From Chrysogorgia sp. JL179-B06 (Eukaryota; Cnidaria; Anthozoa; Scleralcyonacea; Chrysogorgiidae): a stretch of DNA of 64,000 bases. Below are positions 47,901 through 62,900 of the stretch, in pieces (the stretch's first letter is position 1; every line of letters starts with the position of its first letter). The notes beneath the pieces were generated by a model, which was not told where the DNA came from, ran no database searches, and saw nothing but the letters and a program-made list of their open reading frames with translations. Both the position numbers and the translations under genes were made by a program. The stretch spans positions 114,644 to 178,643 of the forward strand of contig JAYKKM010000028.1 of the NCBI GenBank assembly GCA_035772405.1, written 5' to 3'.

Positions 47901-50900
47901 CAATGCAGCAATGTAGCAATGCAATGTAATGTAGCAATGCAATGCAATGTAGCAATGCAATGCAATGTAGCAATGCAATGCAATGTAGCAATGCAATGCA
48001 ATGTAGCAATGTAGCAATGCAATGTTGCAATGTAGCAATGCAATGCAATGTAGCAATGCAATGCAATGTAGCAATGCAATGTTGCAATGTAGCAATGCAA
48101 TGTAGCAATGTAGCAATGCAATGTAGCAATGCAATGTAATGTAGCAATGTAGCAATGTAGCAATGCAATGTAGCAATGTAGCAATGCAATGTTGCAATGT
48201 AGCAATGCAATGTTGCAATGCAATGTTGCAATGTAGCTATGCAATGTAGCAATGTAGCAACGTAATGTAACAATGTAGCAATGCAATTTTGCAATGTAGC
48301 AATGCGACGTTGCAATATAGCAATGCAATGTTGCAATGTAGCAATGCAATGTTGCAATGTAGCAATGCAATGTAGCAATGCAATGTTGCAATGTAGCAAT
48401 GCAATGTTGCAATGTAGCAATGCAATGTTGCAATGTAGCAATGCAATGTTGCAATGTAGCAATGCAATGTTGCAATGTAGCAATGCAATGTTGCAATGTA
48501 GCAATGCAATGTTGCAATGTAGCAATGCAATGTAGCAATGTAGCAATGCAATGTTGCAATGTAGCAATGCAATGTTGCAATGTAGCAATGCAATGTTGCA
48601 ATGTAGCAATGCAATGTTGCAATGTAGCAATGCAATGTTGCAATGTAGCAATGCAATGTTGCAATGTAGCAATGCAATGTTGCAATGTAGCAATGCAATG
48701 TTGCAATGTAGCAATGCAATGTTGCAATGTAGCAATGCAATGTTGCAATGTAGCAATGCAATGTTGCAATGTAGCAATGCAATGTTGCAATGTAGCAATG
48801 CAATGTTGCAATGTAGCAATGCAATGTTGCAATGTAGCAATGCAATGTTGCAATGTAGCAATGCAATGTTGAAATGTAGCAATGCAAAATTGCAATGTAG
48901 CAATGAAATGTTGCAATGTAGCAATGCAATGTTGCAATGTAGCAATGCAATGTTGCAATGGAGCAATGCAATGTTGCAATGGAGTCATGCAATGTTGCAA
49001 TGTAGCAACACAATGTTGCAATGTAGCAATGCAATGTTGCAATGTAGCAATGCAATGTTGCAATGTAGCAATGCAATGTTGCAATGTAGCAATGCAATGT
49101 TGCAATGTAGCAATGCAATGTTGCAATGTAGCAATGCAATGTTGCAATGTAGCAATGCAATGTTGAAATGTAGCAATGCAAAATTGCAATGTAGCAATGA
49201 AATGTTGCAATGTAGCAATGCAATGTTGCAATGTAGCAATGCAATGTTGCAATGTAGCAATGCAATGTTGCAATGTAGCAATGCAATGTTGCAATGTAGC
49301 AATGCAATGTTGCAATGTAGCAATGCAATGTTGCAATGTAGCAATGCAATGTTGCAATGTAGCAATGCAATGTTGCAATGTAGCAATGCAATGTTGCAAT
49401 GTAGCAATGCAATGTTGCAATGTAGCAATGCAATGTTGCAATGTAGCAATGCAATGTTGCAATGTAGCAATGCAATGTTGCAATGTAGCAATGCAATGTT
49501 GCAATGTAGCAATGCAATGTTGCAATGTAGCAATGCAATGTTGCAATGTAGCAATGCAATGTTGAAATGTAGCAATGCAAAATTGCAATGTAGCAATGCA
49601 ATGTTGCAATGTAGCAATGCAATGTTGCAATGTAGCAATGCAATGTTGCAATGTAGCAATGCAATGTTGCAATGTAGCAATGCAATGTTGCAATGTAGCA
49701 ATGCAATGTTGCAATGTAGCAATGCAATGTAGCAATGTTGCAATGCAATGTAGCAATGCAATGTAGCAATGCAGCAATGCAATACAATGTAGCAATGCAA
49801 TGTAGCAATGCAATGTAGCAATACAATGCAATGTAGCAATGCAATGCAATGTAGCAATGCAATGTAGCAATGCAATGTAGCAATGCAATGTAATGTAGCA
49901 ATGCAATGCAATGTAGCAATGCAATGCAATGTAGCAATGCAATGTTGCAATGTAGCAATGCAATGTTGCAATGTAGCAATGCAATGTAGCAATGCAATGT
50001 TGCAATGTAGCAATGCAATGTTGCAATGTAGCAATGCAATGTTGCAATGTAGCAATGCAATGTTGCAATGTAGCAATGCAATGTTGCAATGTAGCAATGC
50101 AATGTTGCAATGTAGCAATGCAATGTTGCAATGTAGCAATGCAATGTTGCAATGTAGCAATGCAATGTTGCAATGTAGCAATGCAATGTTGCAATGTAGC
50201 AATGCAATGTTGCAATGTAGCAACACAATGTTGCAATGTAGCAATGCAATGTTGCAATGTAGCAATGCAATGTTGCAATGTAGCAATGCAATGTTGCAAT
50301 GTAGCAATGCAATGTTGCAATGTAGCAATGCAATGTTGCAATGTAGCAATGCAATGTTGCAATGTAGCAATGCAATGTTGCAATGTAGCAATGCAATGTT
50401 GCAATGTAGCAATGCAATGTTGCAATGTAGCAATGCAATGTTGCAATGTAGCAATGCAATGTTGCAATGTAGCAATGCAATGTTGCAATGTAGCAATGCA
50501 ATGTTGCAATGTAGCAATGCAATGTTGCAATGTAGCAATGCAATGTTGCAATTAAGCAATGCAATGTGGCAATGTAGCAATGCAATGTAGCAATGCAATG
50601 CAATGTAGCAATGCAATGCAATGTAGCAATGCAATGTAATGTAGCAATGCAATCTTGCAATGTAGCAATGTAGCAATGCAATGTAGCAATGCAATGTTGC
50701 AATGTAGCAATGCAATGTTGCAATGTAGCAATGCAATGTTGCAATGTAGCAATGCAATGTTGCAATGTAGCAATGCAATGTAGCAATGCAATGTAGCAAT
50801 GCAATGTAGCAATGTAGCAATGCAATGTAGCAATGTAGCAATGCAATGTAGCAATGTAGCAATGCAATGTTGCAATGTAGCAATGCAATGTTGCAATGTA

Positions 50901-53900
50901 GCAATGCAATGTTGCAATGCAGCAATGTAGCAGTGCAATGTAATGTAACAATGCAATGCAATGTAGCAATGCAATGCAATGTAGCAATGCAATGCAATGT
51001 AGCAATGCAATGCAATGTAGCAATGCAATGCAATGTAGCAATGCAATGCAATGTAGCAATGCAATGCAATGTAGCAATGCAATGTAGCAATGTAGCAATG
51101 CAATGTAGCAATGTAGCAATGCAATGTAGCAATGCAATGTAATGTAGCAAGGTAGCAATGTAGCAATGCAATGTAGCAATGTAGCACTGCAACGTAGCAA
51201 TGTAGCAATGCAATGTTGCAATGTAGCAATGCAATGTTGCAATGTAGCAATGCAATGTCGCAATGTAGCAATGCAATGTTGAAATGTAGCAATGCAAAAT
51301 TGCAATGTAGCAATGCAATGTTGCAATGTAGCAATGCAATGTTGCAATGTAGCAATGCAATGTTGCAATGTAGCAATGCAATGTTGCAATGGAGCAATGC
51401 AATGTTGCAATGTAGCAATGCAATGTTGCAATGTAGCAATGCAATGTAGCAATGTTGCAATGCAATGTAGCAATGCAATGTAGCAATGCAGCAATGCAAA
51501 ACAATGTAGCAATGCAATGTAGCAATACAATGCAATGTAGCAATGCAATACAATGTAGCAATGCAATGTTGCAATGTAGCAATGCAATGTTGCAATGTAG
51601 CAATGCAATGTTGCAATGTAGCAATGCAATGTTGCAATGTAGCAATGCAATGTTGCAATGTAGCAATGCAATGTTGCAATGTAGCAATGCAATGTTGCAA
51701 TGTAGCAATGCAATGTTGCAATGTAGCAATGCAATGTTGCAATGTAGCAATGCAATGTTGCAATGTAGCAATGCAATGTTGCAATTTAGCAATGCAATGT
51801 TGCAATGCAGCAATGTAGCAATGTAATACAATGTAGCAATGCAATGCAATGTAGCAATGCAATTTAAGGTAGCAATGCAATGCAATGTAGCAATGCAATG
51901 CAATGTAGCAATGCAATGCTGCAATGTAGCAATGCAATGTTGCAATGTAGCAATGCAATGTAGCAATGCAATGTTGCAATGTAGCAATGCAATGTTGCAA
52001 TGTAGCAATGCAATGTTGCAATGTAGCAATGCAATGTTGCAATGTAGCAATGCAATGTTGCAATGTAGCAATGCAATGTTGCAATGTAGCAATGCAATGT
52101 AGCAATGCAATGCAATGTAGCAATGCAATGCAATGTAGCAATGCAATGTAATGTAGCAATGCAATGCAATGTAGCAATGCAATGCAATGTAGCAATGCAA
52201 TGTTGCAATGTAGCAATGCAATGTTGCAATGTAGCAATGCAATGTTGCAATGTAGCAATGCAATGTTGCAATGTAGCAATGCAATGTAGCAATGCAATGT
52301 AGCAATGCAATGTAGCAATGTAGCAATGCAATGTAACAATGTAGCAATGCAATGTAACAATGTAGCAATGCAATGTTGCAATGTAGCAATGCAATGTTGC
52401 AATGTAGCAATGCAATGTTGCAATGTAGCAATGTAGCAATGCAATGTAATGTAGCAATGCAATGCAATGTAGCAATGCAATGCAATGTAGCAATGCAATG
52501 CAATGTAGCAATGCAATGCAATGTAGCAATGCAATGCAATGTAGCAATGCAATGCAATGTAGCAATGCAATGCAATGTAGCAATGCAATGCAATGTAGCA
52601 ATGCAATGTTGCAATGTAGCAATGCAATGTAGCAATGTAGCAATGCAATGTAGCAATGCAATGTAATGTAGCAATGTAGCAATGTAGCAATGCAATGTAG
52701 CAATGTAGCAATGCAATGTAGCAATGTAGCAATGCAATGTAGCAATACAATGTAATGTAGCAATGTAGCAATGCAATGTAGCAATGAAATGCAATGTAGC
52801 AATGCAATGTTGCAATGTAGCAATGCAATGTTGCAATGTAGCAATGCAATGTTGCAATGTAGCAATGCAATGTCGCAATGTAGCAATGCAATGTTGAATG
52901 TAGCAATGCAATGTTGCAATGTAGCAATGCAATGTGGCAATGCAATTTTGCAATGTAGCAATGCAATGTTGCAATGTAGCAATGCAATGTTGCAATGTAG
53001 CAATGCAATGTTGCAATGTAGCAATGCAATGTAGCAATGCAATGCAATGTAGCAATGCAATGTAATGTAGCAATGCAATGCAATGTAGCAATGCAATGCA
53101 ATGTAGCAATGCAATGTAATGTAGCAATGCAATGCAATGTAGCAATGCAATGCAATGTAGCAATGCAATGTTGCAATGTAGCAATGCAATGTTGCAATGT
53201 AGCAATGCAATGTTGCAATGTAGCAATGCAATGTAGCAATGCAATGTAGCAATGTAGCAATGCAATGTAGCAATGTAGCAATGCAATGTAACAATGTAGC
53301 AATGCAATGTTGCAATGTAGCAATGCAATGTTGCAATGTAGCAATGCAATGTTGCAATGTAGCAATGCAATGTTGCAATGTAGCAATGCAATGTTGCAAT
53401 GTAGCAATGCAATGTTGCAATGTAGCAATGCAATGTTGCAAATCAGCAATGCAATGTTGCAATGTAGCAATGTAGCACTGCAATGTAGCAATGCAATGTA
53501 GCAATGCAATGTAGCAATGTAGCAATGTAGCAATGCAATCCAATGTAGCAATGCAATGCAATGTAGCAATGCAATGCAATGTAGCAATGCAATGCAATGT
53601 AGCAATGCAATGCAATGTAGCAATGCAATGCAATGTAGCAATGCAATGTAGCAATGTAGCAATGCAATGTAGCAATGTAGCAATGCAATGTAGCAATGCA
53701 ATATAGCAATGTTGCAATGTAGCAATGCAATGTAATGTTGCAATGTAGCAATGTAGCAATGCAATGTAGCAATGTAGCACAGCAACGTAGCAATGTAGCA
53801 ATGCAATGTAGCAATGCAATGTTGCAATGTAGCAATGCAATGTAGCAATACAATGTAATGTAGCAATGTAGCAATGCAATGTAGCAATGAAATGCAATGT

Positions 53901-56900
53901 AGCAATGCAATGTTGCAATGTAGGAAAGTCATGTTGCAATGTAGCAATGCAGTGTTGCAATGTAGCAATGCAATGTCGCAATGTAGCAATGCAATGTTGA
54001 ATATAGCAATGTAATGTTGCAATGGAGCAATGCAATGTAGCAATGCAATGTTGCAATGTAGCAATGCAATGTTGCAATGTAGCAATGCAATGTTGCAATG
54101 TAGCAATGCAATGTTGCAATGTAGCAATGCAATGTAGCAATGCAATGCAATGTAGCAATGCAATGCAATGTAGCAATGCAATGCAATGTAGCAATGCAAT
54201 GCAATGTAGCAATGCAATGCAATGTAGCAATGCAATGTTGCAATGTAGCAATGCAATGTAGCAATGCAATGTAGCAATGTAGCAATGCAATGTAGCAATG
54301 TAGGAATGCAATGTAACAATGTAGCAATGCAATGTTGCAATGTAGCAATGCAATGTTGCAATGTAGCAATGCAATGTTGCAATGTAGCAATGCAATGTTG
54401 CAATGTAGCAATGCAATGTTGCAATGTAGCAATGCAATGTTGCAATTCAGCAATGCAATGTTGCAATGCAACGTAGCAATGTAGCAATGTAGTGTAGCAA
54501 TGTAGTGTAGCAATGTAGCAATGCAGTGTAGCAATGTAGCAATGCAATGTAGCAATGCAATGTAGCAGTGTAATGTGGCAATGTGGCAATGCAATGTAGC
54601 AATGGAGCAATGCAATGTTGCAATGGAGCAATGCAATTTTGCAATGTAGCAATGCAATGTTGCAATGTAAAAATGTAGCAATGCAATGTACCAATGCAAT
54701 GTAGCAATGTAGCAATGCAATGTATTAATGTAGCAATGCAATCCAATGTAGCAATACAATGCAATGTAGCAATGCAATGCAATGTAGCAATGCAATGTAA
54801 TGTAGCAATGCAATATAATGCAGCAATGCAATGCAATGTAGAAATGCAATGTTGCGATGTAGCAATGCAATTTAGCAATGTAGCAATGCAATGTCGCAAT
54901 GTAGCAATGCAATGTTTCCATGGAGCAATGCAATGTTGCGATGGAGCAATGCAATGTTGCAATGAGGCAATGCAATGTTGCAATGTAGCAAATCAATGTT
55001 GCAATGTAGCAAAGCAATGTTGCAATGTAGCAATGCAATGTAGCAATGCAATGTTGCAATGTAGCAATGCAATGTTGCAATGTAGCAAATCAATGTTGCA
55101 ATGTAGCAATGCAATGTTGCAATGTAGCAATGCAATGTTGCAATGTAGCAATGCAATGTTGCAATGTAGCAATGCAATGTTGCAATGTAGCAATGCAATG
55201 TTGCAATGTAGCAATGCAATGTTGCAATGGAGCAATGCAATGTTGCAATGTAGCAATGCAATGTAGCAATGCAATGTAGCAATGTAGCAATGCAATGCAA
55301 TGTTGCAATGCAATGCAATGTTGCAATGTAGCAATGCAATGTTGCAATGTAGCAATGCAATTTTGCAATTCGGCAATGCAATGTTGCAATGTAGCAATGT
55401 AGCAATGTAGCAATGCAATGTAGCAATACAATGTAATGTAGCAATGCAATGCAATGTAGCAATGCAATGCAATGTAGCAATGCAATGCAATGTAGCAATG
55501 CAATGTTGCAATGTAGCAATGCAATGTTGCAATGTAGCAATGCAATGTTGCAATGTAGCAATGTAGCAATGCAATGTTGCAATGTAGCAATGCAATGTAG
55601 CAATGCAATGTTGCAATGTAGCAATGCAATGTTGCAATGTAGCAATGCAATGTTGCAATGTAGCAATGCAATGTTGCAATGTAGCAATGTAGCAATGCAA
55701 TGTTGCAATGTAGCAATGCAATGTTGCAATGTAGCAATGCAATGTTGCAATGTAGCAATGCAATGTTGCAATGTAGCAATGCAATGTTGCAATGTAGCAA
55801 TGCAATGTAGCAATGTAGCAATGCAATGTTGCAATGTAGCAATGCACTGTAGCAATGTAGCAATGCAAAGTAGCAATGCAATGCAGTGTAGCAAAGCAAT
55901 GTAGCAATGTAGCAATGTAGCAATGCAGCAATGCAATGTAGCAATGCAATGCAATGTAGCAATGTAGCAATGCAATGTTGCAATGTAGCAATGCAATGTT
56001 GCAATTTAGCAATGCAATGTAGCAATGCAATGCATTGTAGCAATGCAATGCAATGTAGCAATGCAATGCAATGTAGCAATGCAATTGCAATGTAGCAATG
56101 CAATGTAGCAATGTAGCAATGCAATGCAATGTAGCAATGCAATGTTGCAATGTAGCAATGCAATGTTGCAATGTAGCAATGCAATGTTGCAATGTAGCAA
56201 TGCAATGTAGCAATGCAATGTTGCAATGTAGCAATGCAATGTTGCAATGTAGCAATGCAATGTAGCAATGCAATGTTGCAATGTAGCAATGCAATGTTGC
56301 AATGTAGCAATGCAATGTTGCAATGTAGCAATGCAATGTTGCAATGTAGCAATGCAATGTAGCAATGCAATGTTGCAATGTAGCAATGCAATGTTGCAAT
56401 GTAGCAATGCAAAGTTGCAATGTAGCAATGCAATGTTGCATATGCAATGTACCTAGCAATGCAATGTTTCAATGTAGCAATGCAATGTTCCATGTAGCAA
56501 TGCAATGTTGCAATGTAGCAATGCAATGTTGCAATGTAGCAATGCAATGTTGCAATGTAGCAATGCAATGTAGCAATGCAATGTAGCAATGTAGCAATGC
56601 AATGTAGCAATGCAATGTAGCAATGTAGCAATGCAGCAATGTAGCAATGTTAGCAATGTAGCAATGCAATGTAGCAATGTAGCAATGCAATGTAGCAATG
56701 TAGCAATGCAATGTAGCAATGTAGCAATGCAATGTAGCAATGTAGCAATGCAATGCAATGTAGCAATGCAATTCAATGTAGTAATACAATGCAATGTAGC
56801 AATGCAATACAATGTAGCAATGCAATGTTGCAATGTAGCAATGCAATGTTGCAATGTAGCAATGCAATGTCGCAATGTAGCAATGTAACAATGCAATGTA

Positions 56901-59900
56901 GCAATGTAGCAATGCAGTGTACCAATGCAATGTAGCAATTTTGCAATGCAATGTAGCAATGTAGCAATGCAATGCAATGTAGCAATGCAATGCAATGTAG
57001 CAATGCAATGCAATGTAGCAATATAATACAATGTAGCAATGCAATGTAGCAATGTAATGGTGCAATGTAGCAATATAATGTTGCAATGTAGCAATGCAAT
57101 GTTGCAATGTAGCAATACAATTTAGCAATGTAGCAATGCAATGTAGCAATGCAAAGTAGCAATGTAGCAATGCAGTGTAGCAATGCAATAAGCAATGTAT
57201 CAATTCAATGTAGCAATCTAGCAATGCAATGAAGCAATGGAGCACTGCAATGTAGCAATTTAGCAATGCAATGTAACAATGCAATGTAGCAATGTAGCAA
57301 TGCAATGTAGCAATGCAATGTAGCAATGTAATGCAATGTAGCAATGCAATGTTGCAATGTAGCAATGCAATGTTGCAATGTAGCAATGCAATGTTGCAAT
57401 GTAGCAATGCAATGTTGCAATGTAGCAATGCAATGTTGCAATGTAGCAATGCAATGTAGCAATGCAATGTTGCAATGTAGCAATGCAATGTTGCAATGTA
57501 GCAATGCAATGTTGCAATGTAGCAATGCAATGTTGCAATGTAGCAATGCAATGTAGCAATGCAATGTTGCAATGTAGCAATGCAATGTTGCAATGTAGCA
57601 ATGCAATGTTGCAATGTAGCAATGCAATGTTGCAATGTAGCAATGCAATGTAGCAATGTAGCAATGCAATGTTGCAATGTAGCAATGCAATGTTGCAATG
57701 TAGCAATGCAATGTTGCAATGTAGCAATGCAATGTTGCAATGTAGCAATGCAATATTGCAATGTAGCAATGTAGCAATGCAATGTTGCAATGTAGCAATG
57801 CAATGTTGCAATGTAGCAATGCAATGTAGCAATGCAATGTAGCAATGCAATGTTGCAATGTAGCAATGCAATGTAGCAATGTAGCAATGCAATGTTGCAA
57901 TGTAGCAATGCAATGTTGCAATGTAGCAATGCAATGTTGCAATGTAGCAATGCAATGTTGCAATGTAGCAATGCAATGTTGCAATGTAGCAATGCAATGT
58001 TGCAATGTAGCAATGTAGCAATGTAGCAATGTTGCAATGCAATGTAGCAATGCAATGTAGCAATGTAGCAATGCAATGTAGCAATGTAGCAATGAAGCAA
58101 TGCAATGTAGCAATGCAGCAATGCAATGTAGCAATGCAGCAATGCAATGTAGCAATACAAAGTAATGTAGCAATGCAATGCAATGTAGCAATGCAATGCA
58201 ATGTAGCAATGCAATGTTGCAATGTAGCAATGCAATGTTGCAATGTAGCAATGCAATGTTGCAATGTAGCAATGCAATGTTGCAATGTAGCAATGCAATG
58301 TTGCAATGTAGCAATGCAATGTTGCAATTCAGCAATGCAATGTTGCAATGTAGCAATGTAGCAATGCAATGTAGCAATGCAATGTAGCAATGCAATGTAG
58401 CAATGTAGCAATGCAATGTAGCAAAGCAATGTAGCAATGCAATGTAGCAATGTAGCAATGCAATGTAGCAATGTAGCAATGCAATGTAGCAATGTAGCAA
58501 TGCAATGTTGCAATGTAGCAATGTAGCAATGTAGCAATGTAGCAATGTAGCAATGTAGCAATGTAGCAATGCAATGTTGCAATGTAGCAATGCAATGTAG
58601 CAATGTAGCAATGCAATGTAGCAATGCAATGTAGCAATGCAGCAATGCAATGTAGCAATGCAGCAATGCAATGTAGCAATGCAATGTAGCAATGCAGCAA
58701 TGCAATACAATGTAGCAATGCAATGTAGCAATACAATGCAATGTAGCAATGTAGCAATGCAATGTTGCAATGTAGCAATGCAATGTTGCAATGTAGCAAT
58801 GCAATGTTGCAATGTAGCAATGCAATGTTGCAATGTAGCAATGCAATGTTGCAATGTAGCAATGCAATGTTGCAATTCAGCAATGCAATGTTACAATGTA
58901 GCAATGTAGCAATGCAATTTTGCAATGTAGCAATGCAGCTATGAAGCAATGCAATGTTGCAATGTAGCAATGCAATGTTGCAATGTAGCAATGCAATGTT
59001 GCAATGTTGCAATGTAGCAATGCAATGTTGCAATGTAGCAATGCAATTTTGCAATGTAGCAATGCAATGTTGCAATGTAGCAATGCAATGTTGCAATGTA
59101 GCAATGCAATGTTGCAATGTAGCAATGCAATGTTGCAATGTAGCAATGCAATGTTGCAATGCAGCAATGTAGCAATGTAATGCAATGTAGCAATGCAATG
59201 CAATGTAGCAATGCAATGTAATGTAGCAATGCAATGCAATGTAGCAATGCAATGCAATGTAGCAATGCAATGTTGCAATGTAGCAATGCAATGTTGCAAT
59301 GTAGCAATGCAATGTTGCAATGTAGCAATGCAATGTTGCAATGTAGCAATGCAATGTTGCAATGTAGCAATGAAATGTTGCAATTTAGCAATGCAATGTT
59401 GCAATTTAGCAATGCAATGTAGCAATGAAATGCAATGTAGCAATGCAATGTTGCAATGTAGGAAAGTAATGTTGCAATGTAGCAATGCAGTGTTGCAATG
59501 TAGCAATGCAATGTCGCAATGTAGCAATGCAATGTTGAATATAGCAATGTAATGTTGCAATGGAGCAATGCAATGTTGCAATGCAATTTTGCAATGTAGC
59601 AATGCAATGTTGCAATGTAGCAATGCAATGTTGCAATTTAGCAATGCAATGTAGCAATGCAATGCAATGTAGCAATGCAATGCAATGTAGCAATGCAATG
59701 CAATGTAGCAATGCAATGCGATGTAGCAATACAATGTCATGTAGCAATGCAATGCAATGTAGCAATGCAATGCAATGTAGCAATGCAATGTTGCAATGTA
59801 GCAATGCAATGTTGCAATGTAGCAATGCAATGTTGCAATGTAGCAATGTAATGTTGCAATGTAGCAATGCAATGTTGCAATGTAGCAATGCAATGTTGCA

Positions 59901-62900
59901 ATGTAGCAATGCAATGTAGCAATGCAATGTAGCAATGCAATGCAATGTAGCAATGCAATGCAATGTAGCAATGAAATGCAATGTAGCAATGCAATGCAAT
60001 GTAGCAATGCAATGCAATGTAGCAATGCAATGCAATGTAGCAATGCAATGCAATGTAGCAATGCAATGCAATGTAGCAATGCAATGTTGCAATGTAGCAA
60101 TGCAATGTAGCAATGCAATGCAATGTTGCAATGTAGCAATGCAATGTTGCAATGTAGCAATGCAATGTAGCAATGTAGCAATGCAATGTAGCAATGCAAT
60201 GTTGCAATGTAGCAATGCAATGTAGCAATGCAATGCAATGTAGCAATGTAGCAATGCAATGTAGCAATGAAATGCAATGTAGCAATGCAATGTTGCAATG
60301 TAGCAATGCAATGTTGCAATGTAGCAATGCAGTGTTGCAATGTAGCAATGCAATGTCGCAATGTAGCAATGCAATGTTGAATATAGCAATGTAATGTTGC
60401 AATGGAGCAATGCAATGTTGCAATACAATTTTGCAATGTAGCAATGCAATGTTGCAATTTAGCAATGCAATGCTGCAATTTAGCAATTCAATGTAGCAAT
60501 GCAATGCAATGTAGCAATGTAGCAATGCAATGTTGAAATGTAGCAATGTAGCAATGCAATGTTGCAATGTAGCAATGCAATGTTGCAATGTAGCAATGCA
60601 ATGTTGCAATGTAGCAATGCAATGTTGCAATGTAGCAATGCAATGTAGCAATGCAATGTTGCAATGTAGCAATGCAATGTTGCAATGTAGCAATGCAATG
60701 TTGCAATGTAGCAATGCAATGTTGCAATGTAGCAATGCAATGTTGCAATGTAGCAAAGCAATGTTGCAATGTAGCAATGTAAAGTTGCAATGTAGCAATG
60801 CAATGTTGCAATGTAGCAATGCAATGTAGCAATGTAGCAATGCAATGTTGCAATGTAGCAATGCAATGTTGCATATGCAATGTAGCAATGCAATGTTTCA
60901 ATGTAGCAATGCAATGTTCAATGTAGCAATGCAATGTTGCAATGTAGCAATGCAATGTTGCAATGTAGCAATGCAATGTTGCAATGTAGCAATGCAATGT
61001 AGCAATGCAATGTCGCAATGTTGCAAAGCAATGTAGCAATGTAGCAATGCAATATAGCAATGTAGCAACGTAGCAATGTAGCAATGCAATGTAGCAATGT
61101 AGCAATGCAATGTAGCAATGTAGCAATGCAATGTAGCAATGCAGCAATGCAATGTAGCAATGTAGCAATGCAATGCAATGTAGCAATGCAATGTTGCAAT
61201 GTAGCAATGTAACGTTGCAGTGTAGCAATAGAATGTTGCAATGTAGCAAAGCAATGTTGCAATGTAGCAATGCAATGTAGCAATGCAATGTCGCAATATA
61301 GCAAAGCAATGTAGCAATGCAATGTAGCAATGTAGCAATGTAGCAATGCAGCAATGTAGCAATGCAATGTAGCAATGTAGCAATGCAATGTAGCAATGTA
61401 GCAATGCAATGTAGCAATGTAGCAATGCAATGCAGCAATGTAGCAATGCAATGCAATGTAGCAATGCAATTCAATGTAGTAATACAATGCAATTTAGCAA
61501 TGCAATACAATGTAGCAATGCAATGTTGCAATGTAGCAATGTAACGTTGCAAGTCAGCAATGCAATGTAGCAATGTAGCAATGCAACAATGCAATGCAGC
61601 AATGTAGCATTGCAGTGTAGCAATGCAATGTAGCAATTTTGCAATGCAATGTAGCAATGTAGCAATGCAGTGTAGCAATGTAGCAATGCAGCAATGCAAT
61701 GTAGCAATATAATACAATGTAGCAATGCAATGTAGCAATGTAATGTTGCAATGTAGCAATGCAATGTTGCAATGTAGCAATGCAATGTTGCAATGTAGCA
61801 ATGTAGCAATGCAATGTAGCAATGCAATGTAGCAATGTAGCAATGCAATGTAGCAATGCAATATAGCAATGTAGCAATGCAATGTAGCAATGCAATGTTG
61901 CAATGTAGCAATGCAATGTTGCAATGTAGCAATGCAATGTAGCAATGTAGCAATGCAATGTAGCAATGTAGCAATGCAATGTTGCAATGTAGCAATGCAA
62001 TGTAGCAATGTAGCAATGCAATGTTGCAATGTAGCAATGCAATGTTGCAATGTAGCAATGCAATGTTGCAATGTAGCAATGCAATGTTGCAATGTAGCAA
62101 TGCAATGTTGCAATGTAGCAATGCAATGTCGCAATGTAGCAATGCAATGTTGCAATGTAGCAATGCAATGTTGCAATGTAGCAATGCAATGTTGCAATGT
62201 AGCAATGCAATGTTGCAATGTAGCAATGCAATGTAGCAATGTAGCAATGCAATGTAGCAATGCAATGTAGCAATGCAATGCAATGTAGCAATGCAATACA
62301 ATGTAGCAATGCAATGTTGCAATGTAGCAATGCAATGTTGCAATGTAGCAATGCAATGTTGCAATGTAGCAATGCAATGTTGCAATGTAGCAATGCAATG
62401 TTGCAATGTAGCAATGCAATGTTACAATGTAGCAATGTAGCAATGCAATGTAGCAATGTAGCAATGCAATGTAGCAATGTAGCAATGCAATGTTGCAATG
62501 TAGCAATGCAATGTTGCAATGTAGCAATGCAATGTTGCAATGTAGCAATGCAATTTTGCAATGTAGCAATATAATGTTGCAATGTAGCAATGCAATGTAG
62601 CAATGCGATGTTGCAATATAGCAATGCAATGTTGCAATTTAGCAATGCAATGTTTCAATGCAGCAATGTAGCAATGCAATGCAATGTAGCAATGCAATGC
62701 AATGTAGCAATGCAATGCAATGTAGCAATGCAATGTAATGTAGCAATGCAATGCAATGTAGCAATGCAATGCAATGTAGCAATGTAATGCAATGTAGCAA
62801 TGCAATGTTGCAATGTAGCAATGCAATGTTGCAATGTAGCAATGCAATGTTGCAATGTAGCAATGCAATGTTGCAATGTAGCAATGCAATGTTGCAATGT

